DNA from: Salidesulfovibrio onnuriiensis
Lineage (GTDB): Bacteria > Desulfobacterota > Desulfovibrionia > Desulfovibrionales > Desulfovibrionaceae
Reading direction: 5' to 3'
Length of the DNA: 64,000 bases
NCBI RefSeq assembly: GCF_008001235.1
Contig: NZ_CP040751.1
Location: 2,979,501 to 3,043,500, forward strand
This document shows positions 35,731-47,579 of the stretch, one piece after another. The notes under the pieces were generated by a model. That model had not been told where the DNA came from and ran no database searches. It saw only the letters and a list, made by a program, of their open reading frames with translations. The position numbers and the translations under genes were made by a program. Position 1 is the first letter of the stretch; each line of letters starts with the position of its first letter.

Positions 35731-37269
35731 ATGAACGCCAATGCTAATGCCGGTAACGGCAGAAAAGTCGGATTTTTTATAGGCCCTGTTGTTTTTATCA
35801 TAATGCTTATACTCCCTGTCCCCGAGGGAATGAAGCCCGAAGCATGGAAGGTGGCCGCCATCACCGCCCTGATGGCCATCTGGTGGATCACCGAGGCGAT
35901 CCCCATCCCGGCCACCTCGCTTCTGCCCATCGCCCTCTTCCCCATGTTGGGAATCATGAAATCCAATGCAGCGACCACACCCTATGCAAACCACCTGATC
36001 TACCTATTCATGGGCGGCTTTTTCATCGCCGTGACCATGGAAAGATGGAACCTGCACCGCCGAGTGGCCATCCACACCATCCGCGCCGTGGGCACCAGCC
36101 CGAGAAGGATGATCCTGGGATTCATGATCGCCACGGCATTCCTGTCCATGTGGGTGTCCAACACGGCCACCACCATGATGATGGTGCCCATCGGGCTGGC
36201 CGTCATCCAGCAGGCCACGGGATTCGACTCCGGCACCCTGAAGGCCTGTCCTTCCACCGGACCCGAATACAACTTCGGCAAGGGGCTGATGCTGGGCATC
36301 GCCTATGCCGCCTCCATGGGCGGCGTGGCCACCATCATCGGCACTCCCCCCAACACGATCATGGTCGGCATGGTCGAAAAAATGTACGGCGTGCAGATCG
36401 GTTTCGGTCAGTGGATGCTTTACGGCGTCCCCCTGTCCGCCATCATGATCGCCGTGTCCTGGTTCCTCATGACCAGGGTCCTGTTTCCCACCGGAGACAT
36501 GGAACTGGCGGGTGGCAAAGCCATCATCGAGGAAGAGCTCAAGCGGCTCGGCCCCATGAAGAAGGAAGAGGTCCGCATCGTGCTGGCGGGTTCCTTTGTG
36601 GCCGCCTTCTGGCTCTTCCGGGGCTTCATGCGCGACTGGGCCTGGGTCCAGGACGCCATTCCCCACTTCGTCATGATTCATGACGCCACCATCGGCATCC
36701 TGGGGGCGCTGCTCCTTTTCTGCATCCCCTCCGACTTCAAGAAGGGCGAATTCCTCCTGGACTGGAAGACGGCGGTCAAAATCCCCTGGGACGTCATCCT
36801 GCTCTTCGGCGGTGGCCTGGCCATCGCAAACGGCTTTGCCCAGACCGGCTTGGCCTCCTACATCGCCGCCCAGCTCAGCGCCCTGGAAGGGACCAGCATC
36901 GTGGTCTTTGTGGGCACGGTGGTCCTGATCACAATCTTCCTGACCGAGATCACCTCCAACACCGCCACGGCAACCCTGCTGGTGCCCATCATGGGCTCGG
37001 CGGCCATCGCCATGGGCGTACACCCGTTCGCGACCATCGTGGGAGCGTGCGTGGCCGCATCCTTCGCCTTCATGCTGCCGGTGGCCACGCCGCCCAACGC
37101 GGTCATCTTCGGGTCCGGCTGCATCAGCATCAAGCAGATGGCCAAGGTCGGCCTGTGGCTCAACATCATAGGCGCACTCCTGATCACCGCGTTCACCGTC
37201 TACCTGCTCCCGATCCTGTGGGGCATTGACCTGAACGAACTTCCAGGATGGGCCATCATGTTGAAATAG
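35731..37269 (+). CDS. DASS/SLC13-family dicarboxylate transporter
   Basis: A 512-residue membrane protein; start at 35731 after AGAGGGAAG. About 11-12 helices, with WWITEAIPIPATSLLPIALFP near the N-terminus, SNTATTMMMVPIG and TEITSNTATATLLVPI as the two SNT substrate/Na+ motifs, and ATPPNAVIFGSG near the end. It likely imports succinate, fumarate or malate with Na+, matching the C4-dicarboxylate enzymes upstream. A terminator follows. Confidence 0.92.
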   Translation: MNANANAGNGRKVGFFIGPVVFIIMLILPVPEGMKPEAWKVAAITALMAIWWITEAIPIPATSLLPIALFPMLGIMKSNAATTPYANHLIYLFMGGFFIAVTMERWNLHRRVAIHTIRAVGTSPRRMILGFMIATAFLSMWVSNTATTMMMVPIGLAVIQQATGFDSGTLKACPSTGPEYNFGKGLMLGIAYAASMGGVATIIGTPPNTIMVGMVEKMYGVQIGFGQWMLYGVPLSAIMIAVSWFLMTRVLFPTGDMELAGGKAIIEEELKRLGPMKKEEVRIVLAGSFVAAFWLFRGFMRDWAWVQDAIPHFVMIHDATIGILGALLLFCIPSDFKKGEFLLDWKTAVKIPWDVILLFGGGLAIANGFAQTGLASYIAAQLSALEGTSIVVFVGTVVLITIFLTEITSNTATATLLVPIMGSAAIAMGVHPFATIVGACVAASFAFMLPVATPPNAVIFGSGCISIKQMAKVGLWLNIIGALLITAFTVYLLPILWGIDLNELPGWAIMLK

Positions 37270-37280
37270 ACCTCCTTTGA

Positions 37281-37311
37281 AAGCGGCGGCCTTGGGGCCG
37301 CCGCTTTTTTC
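37281..37311 (+). terminator. Rho-independent terminator after the dicarboxylate carrier
   Basis: AAGCGGCGGCC-ttgg-GGCCGCCGCTT with six T directly after. It ends the frd-fum-malic-carrier transcript. Confidence 0.9.
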
Positions 37312-37635
37312 AAGACCTAAAAAATCATCCCCCAGCTGGGCATCCGCCCTGTCCCCGGCCAGGTATATTCGCACAAAACCTACCCTGAACATCCAGAAAA
37401 CATAGAGTGGCTGCGAAACGACGCGTTCAACCCATTATTATTTCCGGAAACACAGGATTTTTTTCCAACCGAAACTGGTGCAACGCACGCTTATCCCCTA
37501 TACTCTCTTCGCTGATACTCGCGGGGGAAGGGGGGCGGACAAACATACATGCCGCGCCTTGTGCCGTTCCCGCCGCGATCCGGAAGCGAAACGCCCGTCC
37601 GGGGCCCATATCCCATCTGCATCGAGGAGCATGAC
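37312..37635 (+). other. Intergenic region upstream of pta
   Basis: About 320 bp with no gene recognised; it should hold the pta-ackA promoter. Near 37475 a GG-N10-GC pattern (TGGTGC...ACGCT) only faintly resembles a sigma-54 site and is not called. Confidence 0.4.
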
Positions 37636-39735
37636 ATGTCAAAAAGTCTGTATATTTCCGCAACCGAATCCCGCAGCGGCAAGTCGGCCATTGTGCTGGG
37701 CGTCATGCAGCTACTGCTGGCCCACATCCGCAAGGTAGCCATTTTCCGCCCCATCATCAGCGACAAGGAAACCAACGACCACGACATCGACCTGATCCTC
37801 AAGCACTTCCGGCTTTCCCAGCCCTATGAAACCACCTACGCCTACAAGCTGGGCGAAGCCAAGCGCATGCTCAACGAGGGCAAGCAGGCCATGCTCCTGG
37901 AAACCACCCTGAACAAGTTCAAGGAGCTGGAATCCCAGTACGACTTCGTGCTCTGCGAGGGCACGGACTATCTGGGCGGCGAGGCGACCCTGGAGTTCGA
38001 GATGAACTCGGCCATCATCAGCAACCTGGGCTGTCCGGTGCTGGCCGTGGTCAACGGCCTGCGCAAGAACGCCGAGGAAATCCGCGAATCCGCCCTGAGC
38101 ACTCTCGAGACCTTCGAGGAAAAGGGGCTGGAGGTCATGGCCGTGCTGGTCAACCGCATCGGCCCGGACATCCCCCTGGAGGTCGCCCAGGAAATCCAGC
38201 AGGCGGCCCGCACCAAGCATCCCCTGCTGGTCTATGCCATCCCGGACGAAAAAAGCTTGGGCAACCCCACCATCAACGACGTGGTCAAGTGGCTGGACGC
38301 CCAGGTGCTCTACGGCCACGGCAGGCTCGACTCCCAGGTGGAGGAGATACTGGTGGCGGCCATGCACATCAGCAACTATCTTTCCTACCTGAGCGAAGGC
38401 AGCCTGATCGTTTCGCCGGGCGACCGCTCGGACATCATCCTGGCCAGCCTGGCCTCGCGCCTGTCCTCGTCCTACCCGGACATCTCGGGCATCGTTCTCA
38501 CGGGCGGCATCCAGCCCTCGGTGAGCGTGCACCGGCTCATTGAAGGATGGACCGGCGTGCCCATCCCGGTCCTTTCCGTGCCCGGGCACACCTACAAGAC
38601 CGCCCAGATACTCAACGGCCTGCACGGCACCATCGACCCGGAAAACCCCATGAAGATAGCCTCGGCCCTGGGGATCTTCGAATCCTGCGTGAACACCGAG
38701 GAGCTGCGCACCCGGCTCGTGGAAACCGAGTCCCGGCGCATCACCCCGCTCATGTTCGAATACACGCTCATCGAAAAGGCCAAGGTCAGACGCCAACGCA
38801 TCGTCCTGCCCGAAGGCACCTGCGACCGCATCCTGCAGGCCACCGACATCCTGACCCGGCGCGGCGTGGCCCAGATCATCCTGCTGGGCGACCCCACGGC
38901 CATCCGCAAGCTGGCCGCTGACATCGGCGCGAACCTGGGCGACGCCATCATCATCGACCCCACCAAGTCCGAGCACTACGACGACTACGTGGACACCTAT
39001 TTCGAACTGCGCAAGCACAAGTGTCTTTCCCGGGACATGGCCCACGACCGCATGAGCGACCCGACCTACTTCGCCACCATGATGGTCTACAAGGGCCATG
39101 CCGACGGCATGGTCTCCGGCTCGGTGACCACCACGGCCCAGACCATCCGCCCGGCCTTCGAATTCATCAAGACCAAGCCCGGCGCGTCCCAGGTCTCCTC
39201 GGTCTTTCTCATGTGTCAGAACGACCGGGTGCTGGTTTACGGCGACTGCGCCGTAATCCCCAACCCCAACGAGCAGGAGCTGGCCGAAATCGCCATCAAC
39301 TCGGCGCACACGGCCAAGGTCTTCGGCATCGACCCCAAGGTGGCCATGCTCTCCTACTCCACCGGGGATTCGGGCGCGGGCGAGGACGTGCAGAAGGTCA
39401 TCGAGGCTACGGCCATCGCCAAGAAGCTGGCTCCGGGCCTGCCCCTGGAAGGCCCGCTCCAGTACGACGCGGCCATCGACCCGGAAGTGGCCAAGACCAA
39501 GCTGCCGGACAGCCCGGTGGCGGGCCAGGCCACGGTGTTCATCTTCCCGGACCTGAACACCGGCAACAACACCTACAAGGCGGTGCAGCGCTCCGTGCCC
39601 GGCTCCATGGCCATCGGCCCGGTGCTCCAGGGCCTGAACAAGCCGGTCAACGACCTCTCGCGCGGCTGCACGGTGCGCGACATCGTCAACACCGTGGCCA
39701 TCACCGCCATCCAGGCCCAGGTGCAGCCTGACTAA
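37636..39735 (+). CDS. pta: Phosphate acetyltransferase, long form
   Basis: A 699-residue enzyme; the start after GAGGAGCATGAC gives MSKSLYISATESRSGKS. The order is an N-terminal P-loop, BioD-like domain (ESRSGKSAIVLGVMQLL), a central DRTGG-type regulatory domain and the C-terminal catalytic domain (about 370-699, with LPEGTCDRIL, GMVSGSVTTTAQTIRP, MLSYSTGDSGAG, GPLQYDAAIDP and FPDLNTGNNTYKAVQR). It converts acetyl-CoA to acetyl phosphate. It precedes ackA by 18 bp. Confidence 0.95.
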   Translation: MSKSLYISATESRSGKSAIVLGVMQLLLAHIRKVAIFRPIISDKETNDHDIDLILKHFRLSQPYETTYAYKLGEAKRMLNEGKQAMLLETTLNKFKELESQYDFVLCEGTDYLGGEATLEFEMNSAIISNLGCPVLAVVNGLRKNAEEIRESALSTLETFEEKGLEVMAVLVNRIGPDIPLEVAQEIQQAARTKHPLLVYAIPDEKSLGNPTINDVVKWLDAQVLYGHGRLDSQVEEILVAAMHISNYLSYLSEGSLIVSPGDRSDIILASLASRLSSSYPDISGIVLTGGIQPSVSVHRLIEGWTGVPIPVLSVPGHTYKTAQILNGLHGTIDPENPMKIASALGIFESCVNTEELRTRLVETESRRITPLMFEYTLIEKAKVRRQRIVLPEGTCDRILQATDILTRRGVAQIILLGDPTAIRKLAADIGANLGDAIIIDPTKSEHYDDYVDTYFELRKHKCLSRDMAHDRMSDPTYFATMMVYKGHADGMVSGSVTTTAQTIRPAFEFIKTKPGASQVSSVFLMCQNDRVLVYGDCAVIPNPNEQELAEIAINSAHTAKVFGIDPKVAMLSYSTGDSGAGEDVQKVIEATAIAKKLAPGLPLEGPLQYDAAIDPEVAKTKLPDSPVAGQATVFIFPDLNTGNNTYKAVQRSVPGSMAIGPVLQGLNKPVNDLSRGCTVRDIVNTVAITAIQAQVQPD

Positions 39736-39753
39736 CCGAGCAAGGGGGCAACC

Positions 39754-40953
39754 ATGAAGATCCTGGTCATCAACTGCGGCAGCTCGTCGCTCAAATACAT
39801 GCTGCTGGACATGAAAAAACAGGCGCCCATGTCCTCGGGCGTGGTGGAGCGCATCGGCGAGGACGTGGGAATCATCACCCACAAGGACCTGCGCGACGGC
39901 GAACGAAAATTTCGGGAGGACCACCCCATCCCGGACCATGACGTGGCTCTGCGCCTGGCCGTGGACCACCTGACCCACCCGGAACACGGAGCCGTTGCCG
40001 GGGTGCACGAAATCGACGCCGTGGGGCACCGGGTGGTCCAGGGCGGCGAGACCTTCAAAGCTCCGGCGGTCATCGACAAGGCCGTCACGGAGGCCATCCG
40101 GGCCAACATTCCCCTGGCCCCGCTGCACAACCCGGCCAACCTCACCGGCATCGAGGTGGCCCTGGAGCTGTTCCCCAAATGTCCGCAGGTGGCCGTTTTC
40201 GATACGGAATTTCACCAGACCATGCCGCCCAGAGCCTATATATACGCCCTGCCCTACCGCCTCTACGAGGAACTGCGGGTTCGGCGCTACGGATTCCACG
40301 GCACCTCCCACCGCTATGTGGCCCGCACGGCCGCCAAGCTCCTGGGCAAGCCCCTGGAGAAAACCAAACTCATCACCGTGCACCTGGGCAACGGCAGCTC
40401 CATCGCGGCCGTGGACGGCGGCAGATGCGTGGACACCAGCATGGGCCTGACCCCGCTGGCAGGGCTGATGATGGGCACGCGCTGCGGCGACGTGGACCCG
40501 GCCGTGTTCACCTTCCTGGCCGACAACAAGGGCATGTCCATCAAGGAGATAGACGAACTGCTCAACAAGCAGAGCGGCCTCAAGGGGATCTGCGGCATGA
40601 ACGACATGCGCGACATCCACGAGGCGCGCGCCCACGGTGATGAAAAAGCGCAGTTGGCATTTGAAATGTTCGCCTATCGTGTTAAGAAGTACATCGGAGC
40701 TTATTTGGCCGTGCTTGGCGGGGCCGATGCCGTCGTCTTCACCGCGGGCATCGGCGAAAACGATGATTTCGTGCGTGAAGCGGCCTGTTCCGGGCTCGAA
40801 CAACTAGGCATCATCATTGATCAAACAGCCAATCAAGGGCGCAAGACAGAGGCCTGTCCCGTTCACCGGCCCGAAAGCCCCGTTCAGGTATGGGTCGTGC
40901 CCACTGACGAAGAACTTGAAATCGCGCTGGCATCTCGCGCCGCGCTAAGCTAA
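39754..40953 (+). CDS. ackA: Acetate kinase
   Basis: A 399-residue ASKHA-fold kinase: VINCGSSSLKYMLLD at the N-terminus, FDTEFHQTMP, RRYGFHGTSHRYV, HLGNGSSIAAV and FTAGIGEND. It makes ATP and acetate from acetyl phosphate. AAGGGGG precedes the ATG. With pta and the oxidoreductase it forms the substrate-level phosphorylation branch. Confidence 0.97.
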   Translation: MKILVINCGSSSLKYMLLDMKKQAPMSSGVVERIGEDVGIITHKDLRDGERKFREDHPIPDHDVALRLAVDHLTHPEHGAVAGVHEIDAVGHRVVQGGETFKAPAVIDKAVTEAIRANIPLAPLHNPANLTGIEVALELFPKCPQVAVFDTEFHQTMPPRAYIYALPYRLYEELRVRRYGFHGTSHRYVARTAAKLLGKPLEKTKLITVHLGNGSSIAAVDGGRCVDTSMGLTPLAGLMMGTRCGDVDPAVFTFLADNKGMSIKEIDELLNKQSGLKGICGMNDMRDIHEARAHGDEKAQLAFEMFAYRVKKYIGAYLAVLGGADAVVFTAGIGENDDFVREAACSGLEQLGIIIDQTANQGRKTEACPVHRPESPVQVWVVPTDEELEIALASRAALS

Positions 40954-41029
40954 TGTCCTTGGACCATTGTGTATTCACGCAACTATTGGGATTGCGAAGA
41001 AAATAAAACGTCCAACCTTTGCAAACTGA

Positions 41030-44581
<3,552 letters not shown>

Positions 44582-44605
44582 CCGCAGTCCCCAACCTGAT
44601 AAGCC

Positions 44606-44635
44606 AAAGGGCCGGACTTCCGTCCGGCCCTTTTT
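44606..44635. terminator. Bidirectional terminator after por
   Basis: AAAGGGCCGGAC-ttcc-GTCCGGCCCTTTTT is a perfect 12-bp stem with flanking A and T tracts. It separates por from the convergent LRR-like gene. Confidence 0.92.
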
Positions 44636-44641
44636 CATTGG

Positions 44642-45385
44642 CTAATACACTATCTTTGCATTGGGCAGGGCCGCCTTGAGCCTCTGGTGCCCGGCAGGCG
44701 TGATCTGGGTGAACTGGATGTCGAGCCGGGACGGCTGAAAGGAGATGAGCGTGTCCACACAGGCATCGGTGATGGCCGTCTGGGAAAGGAACAGCTTGTT
44801 GATGCCGTGGCCCTTGAGATATTCGATGGCCTGGTCCGTGATATGCGTGCCCGTCAGATTGAGCACGTCAAAAGAACGCCCCGCGATCTTCTGCACGCCA
44901 ACATCCGTAATGTTGCATCCGCTGGCCACCAGATTGTCCATGCGCGGCAGCTTGGCGACGTATCCCAAGCCAACATCCGTGACGCCGCAGACGGGCATGT
45001 TGACTACCCGGAGATTCGAAAGCCCCTCCAGGTACTTGATGCCCGTATCATTGATCTGCCTCGGGATCTGGATGATCTCCAGACCGGAGAGCACCCGGAC
45101 GTGCTTCATGTTGGCGTTGGTGATGAGGGGCGTGGTCTCCAGGGAGTACTTCTGGAGCACCAGTCGCTTGAGGGTCTTCATCTGCTCGAAGCTCAGGTCG
45201 TAGCCGATGCTCTTGAGCCAGCGCTGGGCGGCCAGCATGGGATCCTTGGCCGCCTGTTGCATGCCCGGCTTGACCGGCGCCTGCTTCTGCACCATGGGCC
45301 TGGTCATGGGCACCTTCATGTCCGCCAGACCTGCGCCCGGGCACAGCAACAGCAACGCCACCGCCAGAACAGCCATTCTCATCAT
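44642..45385 (-). CDS. Exported leucine-rich-repeat-like protein
   Basis: Start at 45385, with GGGGGGAAGGA upstream (a second ATG follows at once). The 247-residue product has a signal peptide (MMRMAVLAVALLLLCPGAGLA) and, after a Lys/Gln/Pro-rich stretch, about six LRR-like units of 22-26 residues with a repeated [IV]TD.[GA][VI]..[IL] core (DTGIKYLEGLSNL, VTDVGLGYVAKL, ITDVGVQKIAG, ITDQAIEYLKG, ITDACVDTLIS). These are probably periplasmic protein-binding repeats. It follows the qrc terminator and was not recognised beyond the fold. Confidence 0.75.
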   Translation of the reverse strand: MMRMAVLAVALLLLCPGAGLADMKVPMTRPMVQKQAPVKPGMQQAAKDPMLAAQRWLKSIGYDLSFEQMKTLKRLVLQKYSLETTPLITNANMKHVRVLSGLEIIQIPRQINDTGIKYLEGLSNLRVVNMPVCGVTDVGLGYVAKLPRMDNLVASGCNITDVGVQKIAGRSFDVLNLTGTHITDQAIEYLKGHGINKLFLSQTAITDACVDTLISFQPSRLDIQFTQITPAGHQRLKAALPNAKIVY

Positions 45386-45464
45386 GTCCTTCCCCCCTGT
45401 TTGAGGATTATTCCCGATTTCCTCCCCCATAGCACATGACAACGCTTCCTGTGAATCGGGCAAC

Positions 45465-45493
45465 AAAAAAGGGCCCCGCCAGAAGCGGAGCCC
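45465..45493 (-). terminator. Terminator of the qrc operon
   Basis: On the minus strand GGGCTCCGC-ttctg-GCGGGGCCC (one G-T pair) is followed by six T, 24 bp after qrcD. Confidence 0.85.
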
Positions 45494-45517
45494 TTGAACT
45501 TCAGGAGTGTGCCCGAC

Positions 45518-46750
45518 TTACTTGTAGTTGAGCTTGTGTTCCTGCGGGAAGACCGGCAGGTAACGGTAGGACAGGCTCAACACCAGGAAGCCGTAGGCCA
45601 CGATCATGATCGAAGAGGCCCATTCCACCCAGTTCGGGTAGTAGACGAACCACTTGTCAAAGGGCATGGCCGGGAAGGCGATGCTCTGGACCGTGAACAC
45701 GTAACGGTTGATGGTCACGCCGATGCAGTCCAGCAGCGCTGCGGTGTACAGCAGGCCCGGACGATTGCGGATGGCCGGGACGATGAGCATGATGGCCGGA
45801 AGCACGCCGCAAAGCACGATCTCGGTGAACATCATCCACTTGCCGTAGGCCAGGCCGTAGAACATGTCGTCGAAGGTCAGGCCCACGGACGGCAGGTAGC
45901 CGGTGGCCCAGGCCCACGTATCCAGGATCTTCAGGAAGATGTAGATGGTGAGCATGGTGCCCGCGATCTTGCCCATGAGAGCCTTGACCTTGAATTCCAC
46001 GAGCTTCTTGCCGGTGAGCTTTTCCATGAAGGTGCAGATCAGCACGGTGAAGACCGGGCCGGAACCCACGGCGGAAAGCACGAACAGGAAGAAGGTCCAG
46101 GGCCAGATGAAGAAGCCTTCACGGAAGGCGTACGGACGGCCGATGAGCACGCCGTACATGCCGCCCAGGGAGCCCTGGTGGAAGGTGGACAGGAAGGTGC
46201 CCAGCCCTGCGAACAGGGCCATGTTCACGTGCATGTTGTGCGCGAGAGCGTGGATGAAGGGAATCTTGTTCAGCTGCTTCTGCTCCAGGATCAGCGGGAC
46301 ATACTCGATGACCAGTACGGTGCAGTAGCAGGTGATGCAGAAGATAACTTCCGTGAGCATGGAGTGGACGTTCGGATGCCAGTAGCCGAACCATGCGCGA
46401 CCCGGCTGGCCGATGTCCAGCGTCAGCACGAGCATGGCGCCGGAGTAGCATATGAAGCCCACGATAACCGTCAGGTTGATGATCTTCTCAAGCTGCTTGA
46501 TCTTGAGAATGTACTTCAGGAAGCCGGTGAAGAACGCACCGGCGCCCAGGGCGATGACCGCAAGGTCAAAGGTGATCCACAGGCCGAACCCGAAGTAGTT
46601 GTCCAGGCCGGTGGTGCCGATGCCGTTGTACAGGACCAAGACTGCCGCATACAGGCCCCACATGAAGAAGGCCAGGATCACGGCGGTCCAGATCATGAAT
46701 TGACCGAAAGAGCAGCGCTGCACGCCTTCGGGGAAGAGTTTGCTATCCAT
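45518..46750 (-). CDS. qrcD: Qrc complex NrfD-type membrane subunit
   Basis: A 410-residue NrfD/PsrC-family protein with about ten membrane helices (for example WTAVILAFFMWGLYAAVLVLY near the N-terminus). It carries the menaquinone site of the complex that accepts periplasmic electrons, from cytochrome c3 after hydrogen or formate oxidation, and reduces menaquinone for sulfate respiration. It follows qrcC by 11 bp. Confidence 0.92.
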   Translation of the reverse strand: MDSKLFPEGVQRCSFGQFMIWTAVILAFFMWGLYAAVLVLYNGIGTTGLDNYFGFGLWITFDLAVIALGAGAFFTGFLKYILKIKQLEKIINLTVIVGFICYSGAMLVLTLDIGQPGRAWFGYWHPNVHSMLTEVIFCITCYCTVLVIEYVPLILEQKQLNKIPFIHALAHNMHVNMALFAGLGTFLSTFHQGSLGGMYGVLIGRPYAFREGFFIWPWTFFLFVLSAVGSGPVFTVLICTFMEKLTGKKLVEFKVKALMGKIAGTMLTIYIFLKILDTWAWATGYLPSVGLTFDDMFYGLAYGKWMMFTEIVLCGVLPAIMLIVPAIRNRPGLLYTAALLDCIGVTINRYVFTVQSIAFPAMPFDKWFVYYPNWVEWASSIMIVAYGFLVLSLSYRYLPVFPQEHKLNYK

Positions 46751-46761
46751 TGTCGCTCCTC

Positions 46762-47568
46762 CTAGTGCTTGTCGCCAGCATTGTAGTTGTCACCCTGCTT
46801 GCGGACCCACTCACGTTTGGAAACGTAGTAGACCTGCGGTCCGAGACCGAGCTTTTCAAGCAGGCGGAAGGCGTTGGGGCCGTGAGCCAGCTTGTGCGCT
46901 TCGTGCTCGGGATTGTTCAGGTCGCCGAAGGTGATCGCGCCGGTGGGACAGACCTCGGTACATGCGGTAACGTAGGCGCCGTCGGGCAGGTTGTTCGGGT
47001 CCTCGCCGTTCTGGCGGGCCAGATCCTTGGCTTCCTGGTAGCGGGTGTGGCAGAAGTTGCATTTCTCGACAACGCCGCGGGGCCTCGGGGAGACCGCCGG
47101 GCTGAGCTGCTTGTCCATGCCTTCCGGGTAAAGGGGATCCCACCAGTTGAAGTAACGGGCGTGGTACGGGCATGCGGCCATGCAGTACCGGCAGCCGATA
47201 CAGCGCGGGTAGATCTGGCTGACGATGCCGCCCTCTTCGTTCTTGTCCGTTGCCACCACCGGGCAGACCGGCACGCAGGCGGGATTCTCACACTGCATGC
47301 AGGGCCTGGGCAGATAGGCAACCTCGTGGTCCGGGAAATTCTTCCCGTTGGACAGCTCATAGAGGTTCATCCAGGTCAGGGTCCGCAGCTTGTTGCTGGC
47401 GTCGTCCCTGTCCTTGGTCAGCGCCTGGACATGGTTATACGGGTCCTTGCCGGTCATCGGAGCAATGTTGTTCTCCACCTGGCAGGCGACCATGCAGGCG
47501 CCGCAGCCGGTGCACTTGTCAATGTCGATGACCATGCCCCATTTAATCTTGAATTCTTTTGTTTGCAT
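46762..47568 (-). CDS. qrcC: Qrc complex iron-sulfur subunit
   Basis: A 268-residue protein with four cluster motifs: CTGCGACMVACQVEN, CMQCENPACVPVCP, CIGCRYCMAACPYHARYFNWWDP and CNFCHTRY...ACTEVCPTGAI, in the DmsB/NrfC arrangement. It connects QrcB/QrcA to the quinone site in QrcD. It has no signal peptide of its own, so it is probably exported with the Tat-signal-bearing QrcB. Confidence 0.92.
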   Translation of the reverse strand: MQTKEFKIKWGMVIDIDKCTGCGACMVACQVENNIAPMTGKDPYNHVQALTKDRDDASNKLRTLTWMNLYELSNGKNFPDHEVAYLPRPCMQCENPACVPVCPVVATDKNEEGGIVSQIYPRCIGCRYCMAACPYHARYFNWWDPLYPEGMDKQLSPAVSPRPRGVVEKCNFCHTRYQEAKDLARQNGEDPNNLPDGAYVTACTEVCPTGAITFGDLNNPEHEAHKLAHGPNAFRLLEKLGLGPQVYYVSKREWVRKQGDNYNAGDKH

Positions 47569-47579
47569 GACGTAATCCC

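Noticed and set aside
37470-37495. Sigma-54-like promoter before pta
   Set aside because: Only the GG and GC dinucleotides match at the right distance; flanking bases do not fit.
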